A DNA stretch of 64,000 nt from Vallitalea maricola. Its GTDB lineage: Bacteria; Bacillota; Clostridia; Lachnospirales; Vallitaleaceae. The DNA is taken from NCBI RefSeq assembly GCF_036985595.1, contig NZ_BTPU01000007.1, forward strand, positions 4,727 to 68,726, read 5' to 3'. The notes beneath the pieces were generated by a model that saw only the letters and a program-made list of their open reading frames with translations, was not told the origin of the DNA and ran no database searches. Shown in pieces: positions 54,455 to 63,990 of this stretch (its first letter is position 1; every line of letters begins with the position of its first letter). Made by a program: the position numbers and the translations under genes.

Positions 54455-55663
54455 ATGAATTTTGCTATGGTAATCAATGTTTACATTGATACTGATAAAA
54501 ATAAGATAAATGTATTCGATCATCCAACAGATCTAGAGAGTTTTGAAGACGATAACACATTGGTAAATACAATAAGAAGTGTTAATGAATTGAAAGTAGA
54601 TGATGAAGATAATCTTAAAATATATATATTTGCAATAGGAACTAATGAAGATACAACGAAAGATAGTATCATTAGAGATAAAGTAGCAGGAGTCATGAAT
54701 ACTTGTAGATTCCCTAATTCAATATATACTAATACAGATATCAATAATTATAGAAAAAATACTAAAAATGAATTTTTCTCTGTTAAAGGATATCCTGAAA
54801 TAAGGACATTAGGATTCATGATTCCTTATTTGTTGGATGAAGATATAATTATTCAGATTGATGATGATGAATTATTGAGAAAAGATTATATGGTTTATAT
54901 AAAAGAAGTATTGAATAATAATGAGGACAAGTATATCTTTACTGCACCTTATGAAAAAAATGGCACCATAAGAATAAAAACAGAAGATAAATTAAGAAGC
55001 TGGAAAAAATTTTCCTCTATGGATAATGATATTATAAGACTTACCAAAGATGATAATATAAAAGAAACTTTATTTGGTTTCGGTGGAAACATGATAATCA
55101 GAAAAGAGTTCGCAGGAAAAATGTTTTATCCAGAGGATGTCCCAAGAGGTGAAGATTTCTCATTATTATTAGCTAGCAGATTGATATATGCTAATGGTAA
55201 TGAAAAAGCTGATATACATAAGGAAGATGAAATGTTCAAAGCATATTTTCTAACAGACGAGGCAGTAACAATAATTCATGAACCTCCAGTAGAAGCAAAA
55301 GCAGATTTCTTATTCTACCTAGAGAAGAATTTGAAGAGATTTATCATGGAATGGAATATGTTCACTAATCAAAAAGCCATCAATAGGGAACAGTTAAAGG
55401 ACTTATCAGATTATATGAGTGAAATGATTGGATATGATGACATGGCTGAAAAGGTTAATGAAATTATAAACGAAGTAAATGCTCTCAATGAATTTAACTT
55501 GGAAGACGTAGAAAAACTACGAAACAGATTATTAGACTATATCAATCACTACAAGGAATTTGACAGATTTACATTGTTTAAAGCTAGGCAGCATTATTAT
55601 ATAAATTCTATAAATCAATTGAAAAAGAATAAAGAGTTCGTCAACAAATTATTAAATAATTGA
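54455..55663 (+). CDS. Putative GT-A-fold glycosyltransferase or related enzyme
   Basis: A 402-residue soluble protein. A Rossmann-like start (MNFAMVINVYID) is followed by an acidic IIIQIDDDELLRKDY segment that resembles the metal-binding DxD of GT-A glycosyltransferases, and a later PRGEDFSLLLASRL like the usual acceptor-side ED motif. The C-terminal ~110 residues are helical. These features suggest a glycosyltransferase, but sequence divergence leaves doubt. It is the last gene of the sugar cluster, 43 bases after the regulator. It may remodel the same glycan that the NAGPA-domain protein cleaves. Confidence 0.6.
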   Translation: MNFAMVINVYIDTDKNKINVFDHPTDLESFEDDNTLVNTIRSVNELKVDDEDNLKIYIFAIGTNEDTTKDSIIRDKVAGVMNTCRFPNSIYTNTDINNYRKNTKNEFFSVKGYPEIRTLGFMIPYLLDEDIIIQIDDDELLRKDYMVYIKEVLNNNEDKYIFTAPYEKNGTIRIKTEDKLRSWKKFSSMDNDIIRLTKDDNIKETLFGFGGNMIIRKEFAGKMFYPEDVPRGEDFSLLLASRLIYANGNEKADIHKEDEMFKAYFLTDEAVTIIHEPPVEAKADFLFYLEKNLKRFIMEWNMFTNQKAINREQLKDLSDYMSEMIGYDDMAEKVNEIINEVNALNEFNLEDVEKLRNRLLDYINHYKEFDRFTLFKARQHYYINSINQLKKNKEFVNKLLNN

Positions 55664-55675
55664 TTGTAATAAAAC

Positions 55676-55712
55676 AGGCTTTTTTCAATAAGGAAAGAGC
55701 CTTTATTATTTT
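55676..55712 (+). terminator. Intrinsic terminator ending the sugar cluster
   Basis: AGGCTTTTT / AAAGAGCCT stem with a small mismatch, followed by TTATTATTTT. Confidence 0.7.
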
Positions 55713-55735
55713 AGTGTTTTTTTCCTTGTCCTGTG

Positions 55736-55764
55736 TTGACTAGATATTTATAGTAAGGTATAAT
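55736..55764 (+). promoter_or_regulatory. Promoter of the yicC-remA-gmk-rpoZ run
   Basis: TTGACT (55736-55741) and TATAAT (55759-55764) with a 17-base spacer, about 80 bases before yicC. Confidence 0.8.
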
Positions 55765-55841
55765 ACCATAAGGATAATACCAATGAATATGAATTAAAAT
55801 TTGGTAAATTTTGACTCATATCATAGAAATGAGTGATTAAA

Positions 55842-56717
55842 ATGGTAAAAAGTATGACAGGCTTTGGTAGAGGAGAATATGTATCTAATGATAGAAAAAT
55901 GACAGTTGAAATCAAATCTGTTAATCATAGATATTGTGATATTAATGTTAGAATGCCAAAGAAAATAAGCTTTCTAGAAAATAATATTAGAAACTTTGTC
56001 AAGAAAAAGGTATCTAGAGGAAAGGTCGATATATTCATTTCTTATGAAGATAATTCTGAAGGGAATGAATGTATAAAGCTTAATGAAGATTTGATAGGAC
56101 AATACCTAAAGTACTTTGATATCATCAGTGAGAAATTTGAACTTGATAACGATATAAAAGTATCTAATATCACTAGATATCCTGAAGTCATAACTATAGA
56201 AGAACAGGATGTTGATGAAGAGCTATTATGGAATCTAATGGAGAAGGCATTGACAATAGCTATAGAAAAGCTTATTTCTACTAGAACAACAGAAGGCGAA
56301 TTATTGAAAAAAGATATAATACAGAAGCTTGACACTATCAATAATTTAGTTTCCAATATCAAAACTAGAGCACCATATGTTATTGAAGAGTACAAAGTTA
56401 AATTGGAAAATAGAATAAATGATTTATTGAATAGTACTATTGATGAAGCAAGGCTTGCTGTAGAAGTTGCTATATTTGCTGATAAATGTTGTGTGGATGA
56501 AGAAATTGTTAGACTAGAGAGCCATATTGAACATATGAGACGTACTTTAGATAAAGATATTCCTATTGGTAGGAAACTTGATTTCCTTTTACAAGAAATG
56601 AATAGGGAATCAAATACGATTTTATCAAAATCAAATGATATTGAAGTTTCTACTAATGGATTAGAACTTAAAACAGAAATAGAAAAAATCCGTGAACAAA
56701 TCCAAAATATTGAATAA
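55842..56717 (+). CDS. yicC: YicC-family endoribonuclease
   Basis: A 291-residue YicC protein. VKSMTGFGRGEY at the N-terminus, EIKSVNHRYCDIN and the C-terminal GRKLDFLLQEMNRESNTI are family hallmarks. YicC proteins are RNases that influence small-RNA turnover. The ATG at 55842 was chosen because the product then starts like other YicC proteins; a GTG at 55833 is possible. First gene of a conserved Firmicute run leading to remA and gmk. Confidence 0.95.
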   Translation: MVKSMTGFGRGEYVSNDRKMTVEIKSVNHRYCDINVRMPKKISFLENNIRNFVKKKVSRGKVDIFISYEDNSEGNECIKLNEDLIGQYLKYFDIISEKFELDNDIKVSNITRYPEVITIEEQDVDEELLWNLMEKALTIAIEKLISTRTTEGELLKKDIIQKLDTINNLVSNIKTRAPYVIEEYKVKLENRINDLLNSTIDEARLAVEVAIFADKCCVDEEIVRLESHIEHMRRTLDKDIPIGRKLDFLLQEMNRESNTILSKSNDIEVSTNGLELKTEIEKIREQIQNIE

Positions 56718-56798
56718 GTATTCTATGTTATGTTGAATTAAATTACCTAATCATATAAAATATTTAATTCAGTATATATAGTAAGGGAGATTAAAATA

Positions 56799-57077
56799 AT
56801 GATTCAAATGGTTAATATTGGTTTTGGAAATATTATATCTGCTAATAGAATTATTGCAATTATCAGTCCGGAATCAGCACCCATAAAAAGAGTTATCCAA
56901 AATGGCAGGGATGATGGGAAATTAATAGATGCAACATATGGCAGAAAAACCAGAGCTGTTATTATAATGGATAGTGGTCATGTTATATTATCTGCTATTC
57001 TACCAGAGACAGTAGGACAAAGACTTATAAAAGATAATTCGGATTTAATTGAAGAGGATAAAAAAAATATGCTATAG
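56799..57077 (+). CDS. remA: Extracellular matrix/DNA-binding regulator RemA
   Basis: A 92-residue RemA/DUF370 protein: VNIGFGNIISANRIIAI and SPESAPIKRVIQNGRD are hallmark segments. In Bacillus it is a DNA-wrapping activator of matrix genes; in Clostridia it lies in this same yicC-remA-gmk order. GGGAGA precedes the ATG. Confidence 0.95.
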   Translation: MIQMVNIGFGNIISANRIIAIISPESAPIKRVIQNGRDDGKLIDATYGRKTRAVIIMDSGHVILSAILPETVGQRLIKDNSDLIEEDKKNML

Positions 57078-57127
57078 CATATATAGAACCAAAATAAATT
57101 ACAAAAAACATAATTAAAGGTGATTAG

Positions 57128-57760
57128 ATGAATAAAAAGGGTATACTCATAATTATATCAGGTTTTTCAGGCGCTGGAAAAGGTTCTGTAGTTAAAGAAC
57201 TTTTATCAAAAGGAGATTATATTCTTTCAATATCTTCTACAACTAGAGCACCACGAGAATATGAGGAACATGGAAGAGAGTATTTTTTTGATACTAGAGA
57301 TGACTTTGAAAGCATGATAGATAATAATGAACTTATAGAGTGGGCATCCTATTGCGATAACTATTATGGTACACCTAGAAAATTTGTAGAAAATAATCTT
57401 GAGCAAGGTAAAAATGTGATTCTTGAGATTGAGATGCAGGGAGCTCTTGATGTCAAAGCGCAATATGACGATGCAGTATTAATATTCATAACAGCACCAA
57501 GTGCAGCTGAATTAAAAGCAAGACTAGAAAAAAGAGGAACAGAAAGTTCTGATATCATTAACAAAAGGCTTAAGAGATCATATGAAGAAGTAGAAGTTAT
57601 CAATAAATATGATTATATAGTTGTTAACGATGATTTGCAAAAATGTGCAAAAGACATTAATTCAATTATTAATGCAGAGCATAAAAGAGCTTATAGAAGT
57701 GGTGAACTAAAAGATAGATTAAAAGATGAATTTGCAGAGCTTTTGAAAGGAGAGATATAG
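57128..57760 (+). CDS. gmk: Guanylate kinase
   Basis: A 210-residue enzyme phosphorylating GMP to GDP. The P-loop is GFSGAGKGS (12-20). STTRAPREYEEHGREYFF holds the GMP-binding residues, followed by EWASYCDNYYGTP and ITAPSAAELKARLEKRGT. AAAGGTGATT precedes the ATG. rpoZ begins at the very next base after the stop codon, so the two are coupled. Confidence 0.97.
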   Translation: MNKKGILIIISGFSGAGKGSVVKELLSKGDYILSISSTTRAPREYEEHGREYFFDTRDDFESMIDNNELIEWASYCDNYYGTPRKFVENNLEQGKNVILEIEMQGALDVKAQYDDAVLIFITAPSAAELKARLEKRGTESSDIINKRLKRSYEEVEVINKYDYIVVNDDLQKCAKDINSIINAEHKRAYRSGELKDRLKDEFAELLKGEI

Positions 57761-58006
57761 ATGTTACATCCATCTTACACAGATTTAATGACAACAATCA
57801 ATGACAGAATGAGTAGTGATGAAGAAAAACTAAAAAGCAGATACTCAATCGTTATTGCTTCAGCAAAGAGAGCTAGAGAGATTATTGGAGGGGACGAAGT
57901 ATTATCAAGTAATAATTATACTAAACCCTTATCAAATGCAGTAAATGAACTATATGAAGGCAAAATTGATATAGTATCACATGATATAGTTGAGGATGAC
58001 CAATAA
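57761..58006 (+). CDS. rpoZ: RNA polymerase omega subunit
   Basis: An 81-residue omega subunit. SRYSIVIASAKRAREI is the core conserved helix; the start HPSYTDLMTTI is typical for Clostridia. GAAAGGAGAG, inside the end of gmk, is its ribosome site. It ends this transcription unit and is followed by a strong terminator. Confidence 0.95.
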   Translation: MLHPSYTDLMTTINDRMSSDEEKLKSRYSIVIASAKRAREIIGGDEVLSSNNYTKPLSNAVNELYEGKIDIVSHDIVEDDQ

Positions 58007-58010
58007 ATAA

Positions 58011-58031
58011 GGGGGATACCCCCTTTTTTTA
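58011..58031 (+). terminator. Intrinsic terminator after rpoZ
   Basis: GGGGG-ATA-CCCCC hairpin followed by TTTTTTTT, five bases after the stop codon. Confidence 0.93.
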
Positions 58032-58089
58032 TGCACTTATAAAGATTTTTTATTCTATATAAAAGTTCTCTTTTAAGAAAGCTATTACA

Positions 58090-58118
58090 TTGTTATATGG
58101 TTATTCATATGTTATAAT
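58090..58118 (+). promoter_or_regulatory. Promoter of the priA-def-fmt-rsmB run
   Basis: TTGTTA (58090-58095) and TATAAT (58113-58118) with a 17-base spacer, about 100 bases before priA. Confidence 0.7.
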
Positions 58119-58216
58119 AAGAAAATAATGGTATGTGATTGTTTGATATATAAACCTAATTAAATAATTGCTGTAGAGCAAGTAATTCTATTGGTTTTAC
58201 ATAAAAGGAAGATTAT

Positions 58217-60448
58217 ATGAATAAATATGCAGATATTATTGTTGATATATCTCATTCGAAGTTAGATAGAGTATTTCAATATCATGTTCCTGGTAACCTG
58301 ACAAATAAGATTGTAATTGGAACTGTTGTTGATATACCTTTTGGTAAAGGAAATAAAAATTTGAAAGGATATGTTATAGGGTTTACTGATAAACCTAATT
58401 TTGACGTGGATAAGATTAAAGACATTACAGGTGTAGCGTCAATGAACATGTCCATAGAAGCTCATCTAATCAAATTAGCTGTTTGGATGAAAGAACGATA
58501 TGCATGCACCATAATATCAGCTCTTAGAACATTAATTCCAATAGGTAAAAAGGTTAATGAAAAGACACAAAAAGAAATTATTAGAATAATAGATGTTGAC
58601 GAGTTAGAATCATATATAAAGATGTGGGATAAAAAAAATTATAAGGCTTTAAGTAGAGCTGGAAACTACTTGCTTGCTTGTGATAAATGTAAGCAAAGTG
58701 CGATAATTAAAAAAACTGATGTATCTCCTGCAGTAATTTTGAACTTAGAGAAAAAAGGAATCATAAAAATTAATTCAGAACGTATTTATAGAGAACCGTA
58801 TAATGTTAATAATATAAAAAGAAGTAAAAACAAACTACCTAATATGGAGCAGCAAAAAGTTATTAACAAGGTATTGAGTAATCTGAATAAGGAGAGTCAG
58901 GTATATTTAATTCATGGTATTACAGGTAGTGGAAAAACAGAAGTTTACATGCAAATAATAGAAAAAGTTCTTGAGAAAGGGCAACAGGCTATAGTACTGA
59001 TACCAGAAATAGCTTTAACGCCTCAAACAGTTAGAAATTTCATATCAAGATTTGGTAATCAGGTAGGTGTAATGCATAGTAAGTTATCAGCTGGTGAAAA
59101 ATATGATGGTTGGAGAAGAGCAAGAGACGGTGATATATCTATTATGATAGGTCCTAGATCTGCGGTTTTCACTCCGTTTAAAAATCTTGGCATGATAATT
59201 ATTGATGAAGAACACGAAATGAGTTATAAGTCAGAGGTATCACCCAAATATCACGCTAGAGAAGTAGCCATTAAAAGAGGTGAGATGACTGGTGCTGATG
59301 TTGTACTTGGCTCGGCTACTCCATCTCTGGAATCATATCATTTAGCTAAAGAAGGTAAATATACTTTATTGGAATTAAAAGAAAAAGCAGCTTCAACTAA
59401 TAAGTTGGATGTTAGGGTCATTGATATGCGTGAAGAATTGATTAATGGAAATAAATCAATATTCAGTGATACTCTAAGAAATGAAATACAGAATAAATTA
59501 TTCAATAAAGAACAAATCATTTTGTTTTTAAATAGAAGAGGTTATTCAAGGTTTGTATCTTGTAGACAGTGCGGGTATGTAATTAAATGTGATAGTTGTG
59601 ATATACCATATACATATCATGCTTTTGGTGATAAACTCATATGTCATTATTGTGGTAAAACAATTAATATGGTAAGTAAATGTCCTTCATGCAATTCCAA
59701 GTACATTAAGCAATTTGGAATAGGGACTGAGAAAGTAGAATCTTATGTTAGGAAAGAGTTTCCTACAGCAAGGGTCTTAAGAATGGACCTTGATACGACT
59801 GCAAGAAAAAATAGTTATGATACAATATTAGGGAAGTTTAGAAATGGTGAGGCAGATATACTTATAGGTACTCAGATGGTTGCAAAAGGCCATGATTTTC
59901 CTGATGTTACACTAGTTGGTGTAATAGCAGCTGATTTATCTCTTTATATGAGTGATTTTAGAGCTTCGGAGAGAACCTTTCAATTATTGACACAGGTTAC
60001 AGGCAGAGCAGGTAGAAGTAATCTACAGGGAACAGCTATAATCCAATCCTATACTCCAGAACATTATAGTATAACAAAGTCAAAGGAACAAGATTACATT
60101 GGATTTTATGAAGCTGAGATTAAGTATAGGCAAGTAATGAATTATCCGCCATTCTCCAATTTGTTAGCGTTGTTAATTCAATCCACTAATTCAAAAGAAC
60201 TAATTAAAAGCTCTTTTGAATTAAAAAATGATATATTATTAGTTGCATCCAGATTGGGGCTTGAAGTAATTGGTCCATCACCAGCTAATGTATCTAAAAT
60301 AAAAAATAATTATAGAAGAGTAATTTTGTTAAGAAGTAATGGATATAAGGAGTTGATGCAATTCATTATTAGATATATGGAAAGACTTAGTATTAAATAC
60401 AAAGATATTTCAATACAAATGGATATTAACCCATTGATTTCGTATTAG
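58217..60448 (+). CDS. priA: Primosomal protein N' (PriA helicase)
   Basis: A 743-residue replication-restart helicase. The N-terminal DNA-binding domain is followed by Walker A GITGSGKTEVYM and the DEEH box IIDEEHEMSYKSE. The zinc region has paired cysteines (CRQCG, CDSCD, CHYCG, CPSCN). The C-terminal helicase motifs include LIGTQMVAKGHDFP and TQVTGRAGRS. It reloads the replisome at stalled forks. AAAAGGAAGA precedes the ATG. First gene of its run. Confidence 0.98.
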   Translation: MNKYADIIVDISHSKLDRVFQYHVPGNLTNKIVIGTVVDIPFGKGNKNLKGYVIGFTDKPNFDVDKIKDITGVASMNMSIEAHLIKLAVWMKERYACTIISALRTLIPIGKKVNEKTQKEIIRIIDVDELESYIKMWDKKNYKALSRAGNYLLACDKCKQSAIIKKTDVSPAVILNLEKKGIIKINSERIYREPYNVNNIKRSKNKLPNMEQQKVINKVLSNLNKESQVYLIHGITGSGKTEVYMQIIEKVLEKGQQAIVLIPEIALTPQTVRNFISRFGNQVGVMHSKLSAGEKYDGWRRARDGDISIMIGPRSAVFTPFKNLGMIIIDEEHEMSYKSEVSPKYHAREVAIKRGEMTGADVVLGSATPSLESYHLAKEGKYTLLELKEKAASTNKLDVRVIDMREELINGNKSIFSDTLRNEIQNKLFNKEQIILFLNRRGYSRFVSCRQCGYVIKCDSCDIPYTYHAFGDKLICHYCGKTINMVSKCPSCNSKYIKQFGIGTEKVESYVRKEFPTARVLRMDLDTTARKNSYDTILGKFRNGEADILIGTQMVAKGHDFPDVTLVGVIAADLSLYMSDFRASERTFQLLTQVTGRAGRSNLQGTAIIQSYTPEHYSITKSKEQDYIGFYEAEIKYRQVMNYPPFSNLLALLIQSTNSKELIKSSFELKNDILLVASRLGLEVIGPSPANVSKIKNNYRRVILLRSNGYKELMQFIIRYMERLSIKYKDISIQMDINPLISY

Positions 60449-60502
60449 ATAAATAATGTAACTGAAAAAATTTATTAAAAAGTTAAAAGGAGTGTTCTTA
60501 TA

Positions 60503-60955
60503 ATGGCTTTAAGACAAATAAGAATTGAAGGCGACGAGATTTTAAGGAAAAACTGTAAAGAGATTAAAGAAATCACAGAAAATGTAAAAGTATTAGCTGC
60601 AGATATGATAGAAACTATGAAAAGCGCTAATGGAGTTGGTCTAGCTGGACCCCAAGTAGGGATTTTAAAACAAATAGTGGTTATTGATATTGGAGAAGGT
60701 CCAATGGTTCTAATTAACCCTAAGATTGTTAAAACAAAAGGTGAACAAATAAATCCAGAAGGCTGTTTAAGTATTCCAGGAAAATCTGGAGAAGTTAAAA
60801 GACCTGAATATGTTAAAGTAGAAGCATTGAATTTAGATGGAGATAAGATTGTTGTTGAAGGAAGAGAGTTATTGGCTGTAGCATTATGTCATGAAACAGA
60901 CCATCTTAAAGGCAGATTATTTATTGATATAGCAGAAAATATAGTACAAGATTAA
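60503..60955 (+). CDS. def: Peptide deformylase
   Basis: A 150-residue metalloenzyme removing formyl groups from new proteins. Motif 1 is GVGLAGPQ (44-51), motif 2 EGCLS with metal ligand C88, and motif 3 HETDH with H130, E131 and H134. It is the usual neighbour of fmt, which does the opposite formylation; fmt starts 16 bases downstream. AAAAGGAGTG precedes the ATG. Confidence 0.98.
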   Translation: MALRQIRIEGDEILRKNCKEIKEITENVKVLAADMIETMKSANGVGLAGPQVGILKQIVVIDIGEGPMVLINPKIVKTKGEQINPEGCLSIPGKSGEVKRPEYVKVEALNLDGDKIVVEGRELLAVALCHETDHLKGRLFIDIAENIVQD

Positions 60956-60970
60956 AAAGAAGGTGAGAAT

Positions 60971-61906
60971 TTGAAAGTAGTATTTATGGGAACTCCTGAT
61001 TTTTCAGTACCTACTTTACAGGAGTTAATCAATTCTGAACATGAAGTAGTTGCAGTTGTCACTAAACCAGATAAACCAAAAGGAAGAGGTAATAAAGTTC
61101 TTTTTACACCTATAAAAGAAGTAGCTATAAGCAATAACATAGATGTTTATCAGCCACAAAAATTAAGTGAAAAAGACTTTACCCAAGCTATGGAACATAT
61201 TAATCCAGATGTTATAGTTGTTATAGCTTTTGGTAAAATATTACCTAAGCGAATACTTGATCTACCTAAGTATGGCTGTATTAATGTTCATGCTTCCTTA
61301 TTACCTAAATATAGAGGTGCAGGACCTATTCAATGGTCTATAATCAACGGTGAAGCTGAAACTGGAATAACAACTATGTATATGGATGTTGGACTAGATA
61401 CAGGTGATATGCTTTTAAAAGAAGCTGTTAAAATAGAAGATACAGATACAGGTGGTTCATTACATGATAAATTATCGAATATTGGTGCAAAATTATTGAT
61501 TAAAACTTTAAAAGAAGTACAAAATAATACTATAATTAGAGTAAAACAAAATTCAGATGAATCAACATATGCACCTATGCTTGAAAAAAGTTTGGGAAAT
61601 ATTAACTGGGAGAACGAAGCATATAAGATAGAATTGCTTATTAGAGGTTTGAATCCATGGCCTAGTGCTTATACTTATCTAGGTAACAAGATACTTAAGA
61701 TATGGGCAGGTAAAGTAATAGACGATTCATATGACGGTAAACCTGGAGAGATTGTTGATATTCTGAAAGATGGATTTATTGTAAAATGTGGAAAACAATG
61801 CATACTGATTAAAGAAGTACAGTTGCAAGGTAAAAAAAGAATGTCAGCTGACGCTTTTTTGAGAGGGTATAAGCTAGAAGTAGGAGAAATTCTAGGAAGG
61901 AGATGA
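60971..61906 (+). CDS. fmt: Methionyl-tRNA formyltransferase
   Basis: A 311-residue enzyme that formylates initiator Met-tRNA with 10-formyl-THF. MGTPDFSVPTLQELI at the N-terminus and NVHASLLPKYRGAGPIQW hold the folate-binding and catalytic Asn/His/Asp region; the C-terminal OB-like domain is present. It starts at TTG with GAAGGTGAGA upstream. Coupled with def. Confidence 0.97.
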   Translation: MKVVFMGTPDFSVPTLQELINSEHEVVAVVTKPDKPKGRGNKVLFTPIKEVAISNNIDVYQPQKLSEKDFTQAMEHINPDVIVVIAFGKILPKRILDLPKYGCINVHASLLPKYRGAGPIQWSIINGEAETGITTMYMDVGLDTGDMLLKEAVKIEDTDTGGSLHDKLSNIGAKLLIKTLKEVQNNTIIRVKQNSDESTYAPMLEKSLGNINWENEAYKIELLIRGLNPWPSAYTYLGNKILKIWAGKVIDDSYDGKPGEIVDILKDGFIVKCGKQCILIKEVQLQGKKRMSADAFLRGYKLEVGEILGRR

Positions 61907-61910
61907 TAGT

Positions 61911-62612
61911 ATGAGGGGAATTGGCACATATGGTCTTTTTTATGACCCTACATTCATTATATTGGTACCTGCTATGCTTTTGTCTTTATATGCTCAATCA
62001 AAGGTAGCATCTACATTTAAAAAATATTCTGGCTATAGAAATTCAAGAGGGTATACAGGTAAGGATGTTGCTGAAATGATATTGAGGCAAGCAGGAATCT
62101 ATGATGTAAGAGTAGAGCATGTGAGAGGTAGATTAACTGATCACTACGACCCAAGATCAAAAGTATTAAAATTATCAGATGCAGTATATAATAATCAATC
62201 TATTGCTGCAGTTGGCGTTGCGGCACATGAATGTGGTCATGCCATCCAACATAATACAGGATATACTTTTTTGAAGATAAGACATGCAATTTTCCCTGTT
62301 GTCAATATATCATCAAAACTAGCTTTTCCTATAATATTAGTTGGTTTAATTGCAAATATATTTTTCCTGAAATTAGGTATTATATTATTTGCAGCTGTAG
62401 TATTGTTTCAATTGGTTACTTTACCAGTTGAATTCAATGCTTCCAATCGTGCAATAGGGATACTTGAGTCCAATGCTTATCTTTCTTATGAAGAGATAGT
62501 ACCAGCGAAAAAAGTTCTATCGGCAGCAGCTCTCACTTATGTTGCGGCTGCGGCAGCTTCAATATCTAGTTTATTAAGATTACTGCTAATAGCTGGTAGA
62601 AGAAATGACTAA
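61911..62612 (+). CDS. YugP-type zinc metallopeptidase, membrane-bound
   Basis: A 233-residue membrane protein with HECGH in GVAAHECGHAIQH as the zinc motif, and membrane helices near residues 10-25, 135-165 and 200-225. The sequence around ILRQAGIYDVRVEHVRG and LTDHYDPRSKVLKLSD matches the YugP-like neutral zinc peptidases commonly found between fmt and rsmB in Clostridia. AGGAGATG, within the end of fmt, is its ribosome site. It overlaps rsmB by eight bases. Substrate unknown. Confidence 0.9.
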   Translation: MRGIGTYGLFYDPTFIILVPAMLLSLYAQSKVASTFKKYSGYRNSRGYTGKDVAEMILRQAGIYDVRVEHVRGRLTDHYDPRSKVLKLSDAVYNNQSIAAVGVAAHECGHAIQHNTGYTFLKIRHAIFPVVNISSKLAFPIILVGLIANIFFLKLGIILFAAVVLFQLVTLPVEFNASNRAIGILESNAYLSYEEIVPAKKVLSAAALTYVAAAAASISSLLRLLLIAGRRND

Positions 62613-63990
62613 AAAGATGAGTTCGTCGGGGGTAGATATGACAAAAGTTAGTAATGATAAGGTAAACAAGATTAATGCTAGAAATGTAGCGTTAGAGATT
62701 ATCACAAGTATATTCGAAGATAAAGCATACACTAATATTGCTATTGATAAGTATTTCAAGAATCATAATGATATATCAAAGATAGATAGAGCTTTCATCA
62801 CTAGAATCGTGGAAGGTACAGTTGAACATGTAATAACTATAGATTATATAATCAATAAATTTTCTAAGACAAAAACTAACAAAATGAAAAAAATCATATT
62901 GTATATTTTAAGATTATCAGTTTATCAGATAAAATACATGGATAAAGTACCAGTATCAGCTGTCTGTAATGAAGCTGTCAAGTTAGCTAAGAAAAGAAAA
63001 TTTAATAGTCTATCTGGATTTGTGAATGGTGTATTAAGGAATATAGCACGAAATATAGATTCTATACAATATCCTGATGAAAAGGATGAACCAGTTAGAT
63101 ATCTATCCATCGTGTATTCTTTTCCAATGTGGATTGTTGAATTATGGTTGGAACATTATGATTATGAAACCGTTAAAAATATGTGTATCAATAGTAATAA
63201 AACTGCTAAAACCAATATTAGATGTAATTTAACAAAGACTAATCCAGAAGAGTTAAAGAAGCAATTACAGGATTCTAATGTAAATGTGGAAGAAGGGAAG
63301 CTTCTTAATTATGCTTTGAAGATTAGTAATTATAACAGTATTAGAGGTTTGGAAGCTTTTAACCAGGGTAAATTTACAGTACAGGATGAAAGTTCTATGT
63401 TAGTGGCTCAGTTGGCAAACCCAAAAGAGGATAGCTTAGTCATTGATGTATGTGCTGCACCAGGAGGGAAAACAACTCATTTTGCAGAAAAGATGAATAA
63501 TACTGGAAGGGTTGTTTCTAGAGATATTTATCCTAAGAAATTACAGTTGATAGATGAAAATGTAAAAAGATTACAGTTGAATAATGTTGATATAAAAGAG
63601 TATAATGCATTAGAGATTGATAGTTCAATGATAGAAAAGGCTGATATAGTAATAGCAGATGTACCATGTTCAGGACTTGGAATAATAAGAAAGAAACCTG
63701 ATATTAAATATAATGTAGAAAGAAAAGATATAGATGATTTGATTGACATTCAAAGGAATATATTAAAAGTTGTTTGCAAATATGTAAAAACAGGTGGTAT
63801 ACTTATGTATAGCACATGTACTGTTAATCCAGAAGAAAACATAAAGAATGTTAAGTGGTTCACTGATAATTTCCCTTTTGAATTAGTTGATTTTGAGGAT
63901 AATTTACCTAATACAATCAATAATAATAACAAGGGGTATATTCAATTATTACCTGGATTTTATGACACAGATGGTTTCTTCTTAGCTTAG
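62605..63990 (+). CDS. rsmB: 16S rRNA m5C967 methyltransferase
   Basis: A 461-residue RsmB. An N-terminal NusB-like RNA-binding domain (about 24-160) is followed by a Rossmann methyltransferase domain: SAM loop DVCAAPGGKTTH, PCSGLGIIRKKPDI and the catalytic-cysteine motif STCTVNPEEN. It methylates C967 of 16S rRNA. The ATG at 62605 overlaps the peptidase gene; an ATG at 62638 has a better ribosome site (GGGGGTAG) and is an alternative start losing 11 residues. The gene ends ten bases before the window edge. Confidence 0.96.
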   Translation: MTKKMSSSGVDMTKVSNDKVNKINARNVALEIITSIFEDKAYTNIAIDKYFKNHNDISKIDRAFITRIVEGTVEHVITIDYIINKFSKTKTNKMKKIILYILRLSVYQIKYMDKVPVSAVCNEAVKLAKKRKFNSLSGFVNGVLRNIARNIDSIQYPDEKDEPVRYLSIVYSFPMWIVELWLEHYDYETVKNMCINSNKTAKTNIRCNLTKTNPEELKKQLQDSNVNVEEGKLLNYALKISNYNSIRGLEAFNQGKFTVQDESSMLVAQLANPKEDSLVIDVCAAPGGKTTHFAEKMNNTGRVVSRDIYPKKLQLIDENVKRLQLNNVDIKEYNALEIDSSMIEKADIVIADVPCSGLGIIRKKPDIKYNVERKDIDDLIDIQRNILKVVCKYVKTGGILMYSTCTVNPEENIKNVKWFTDNFPFELVDFEDNLPNTINNNNKGYIQLLPGFYDTDGFFLA

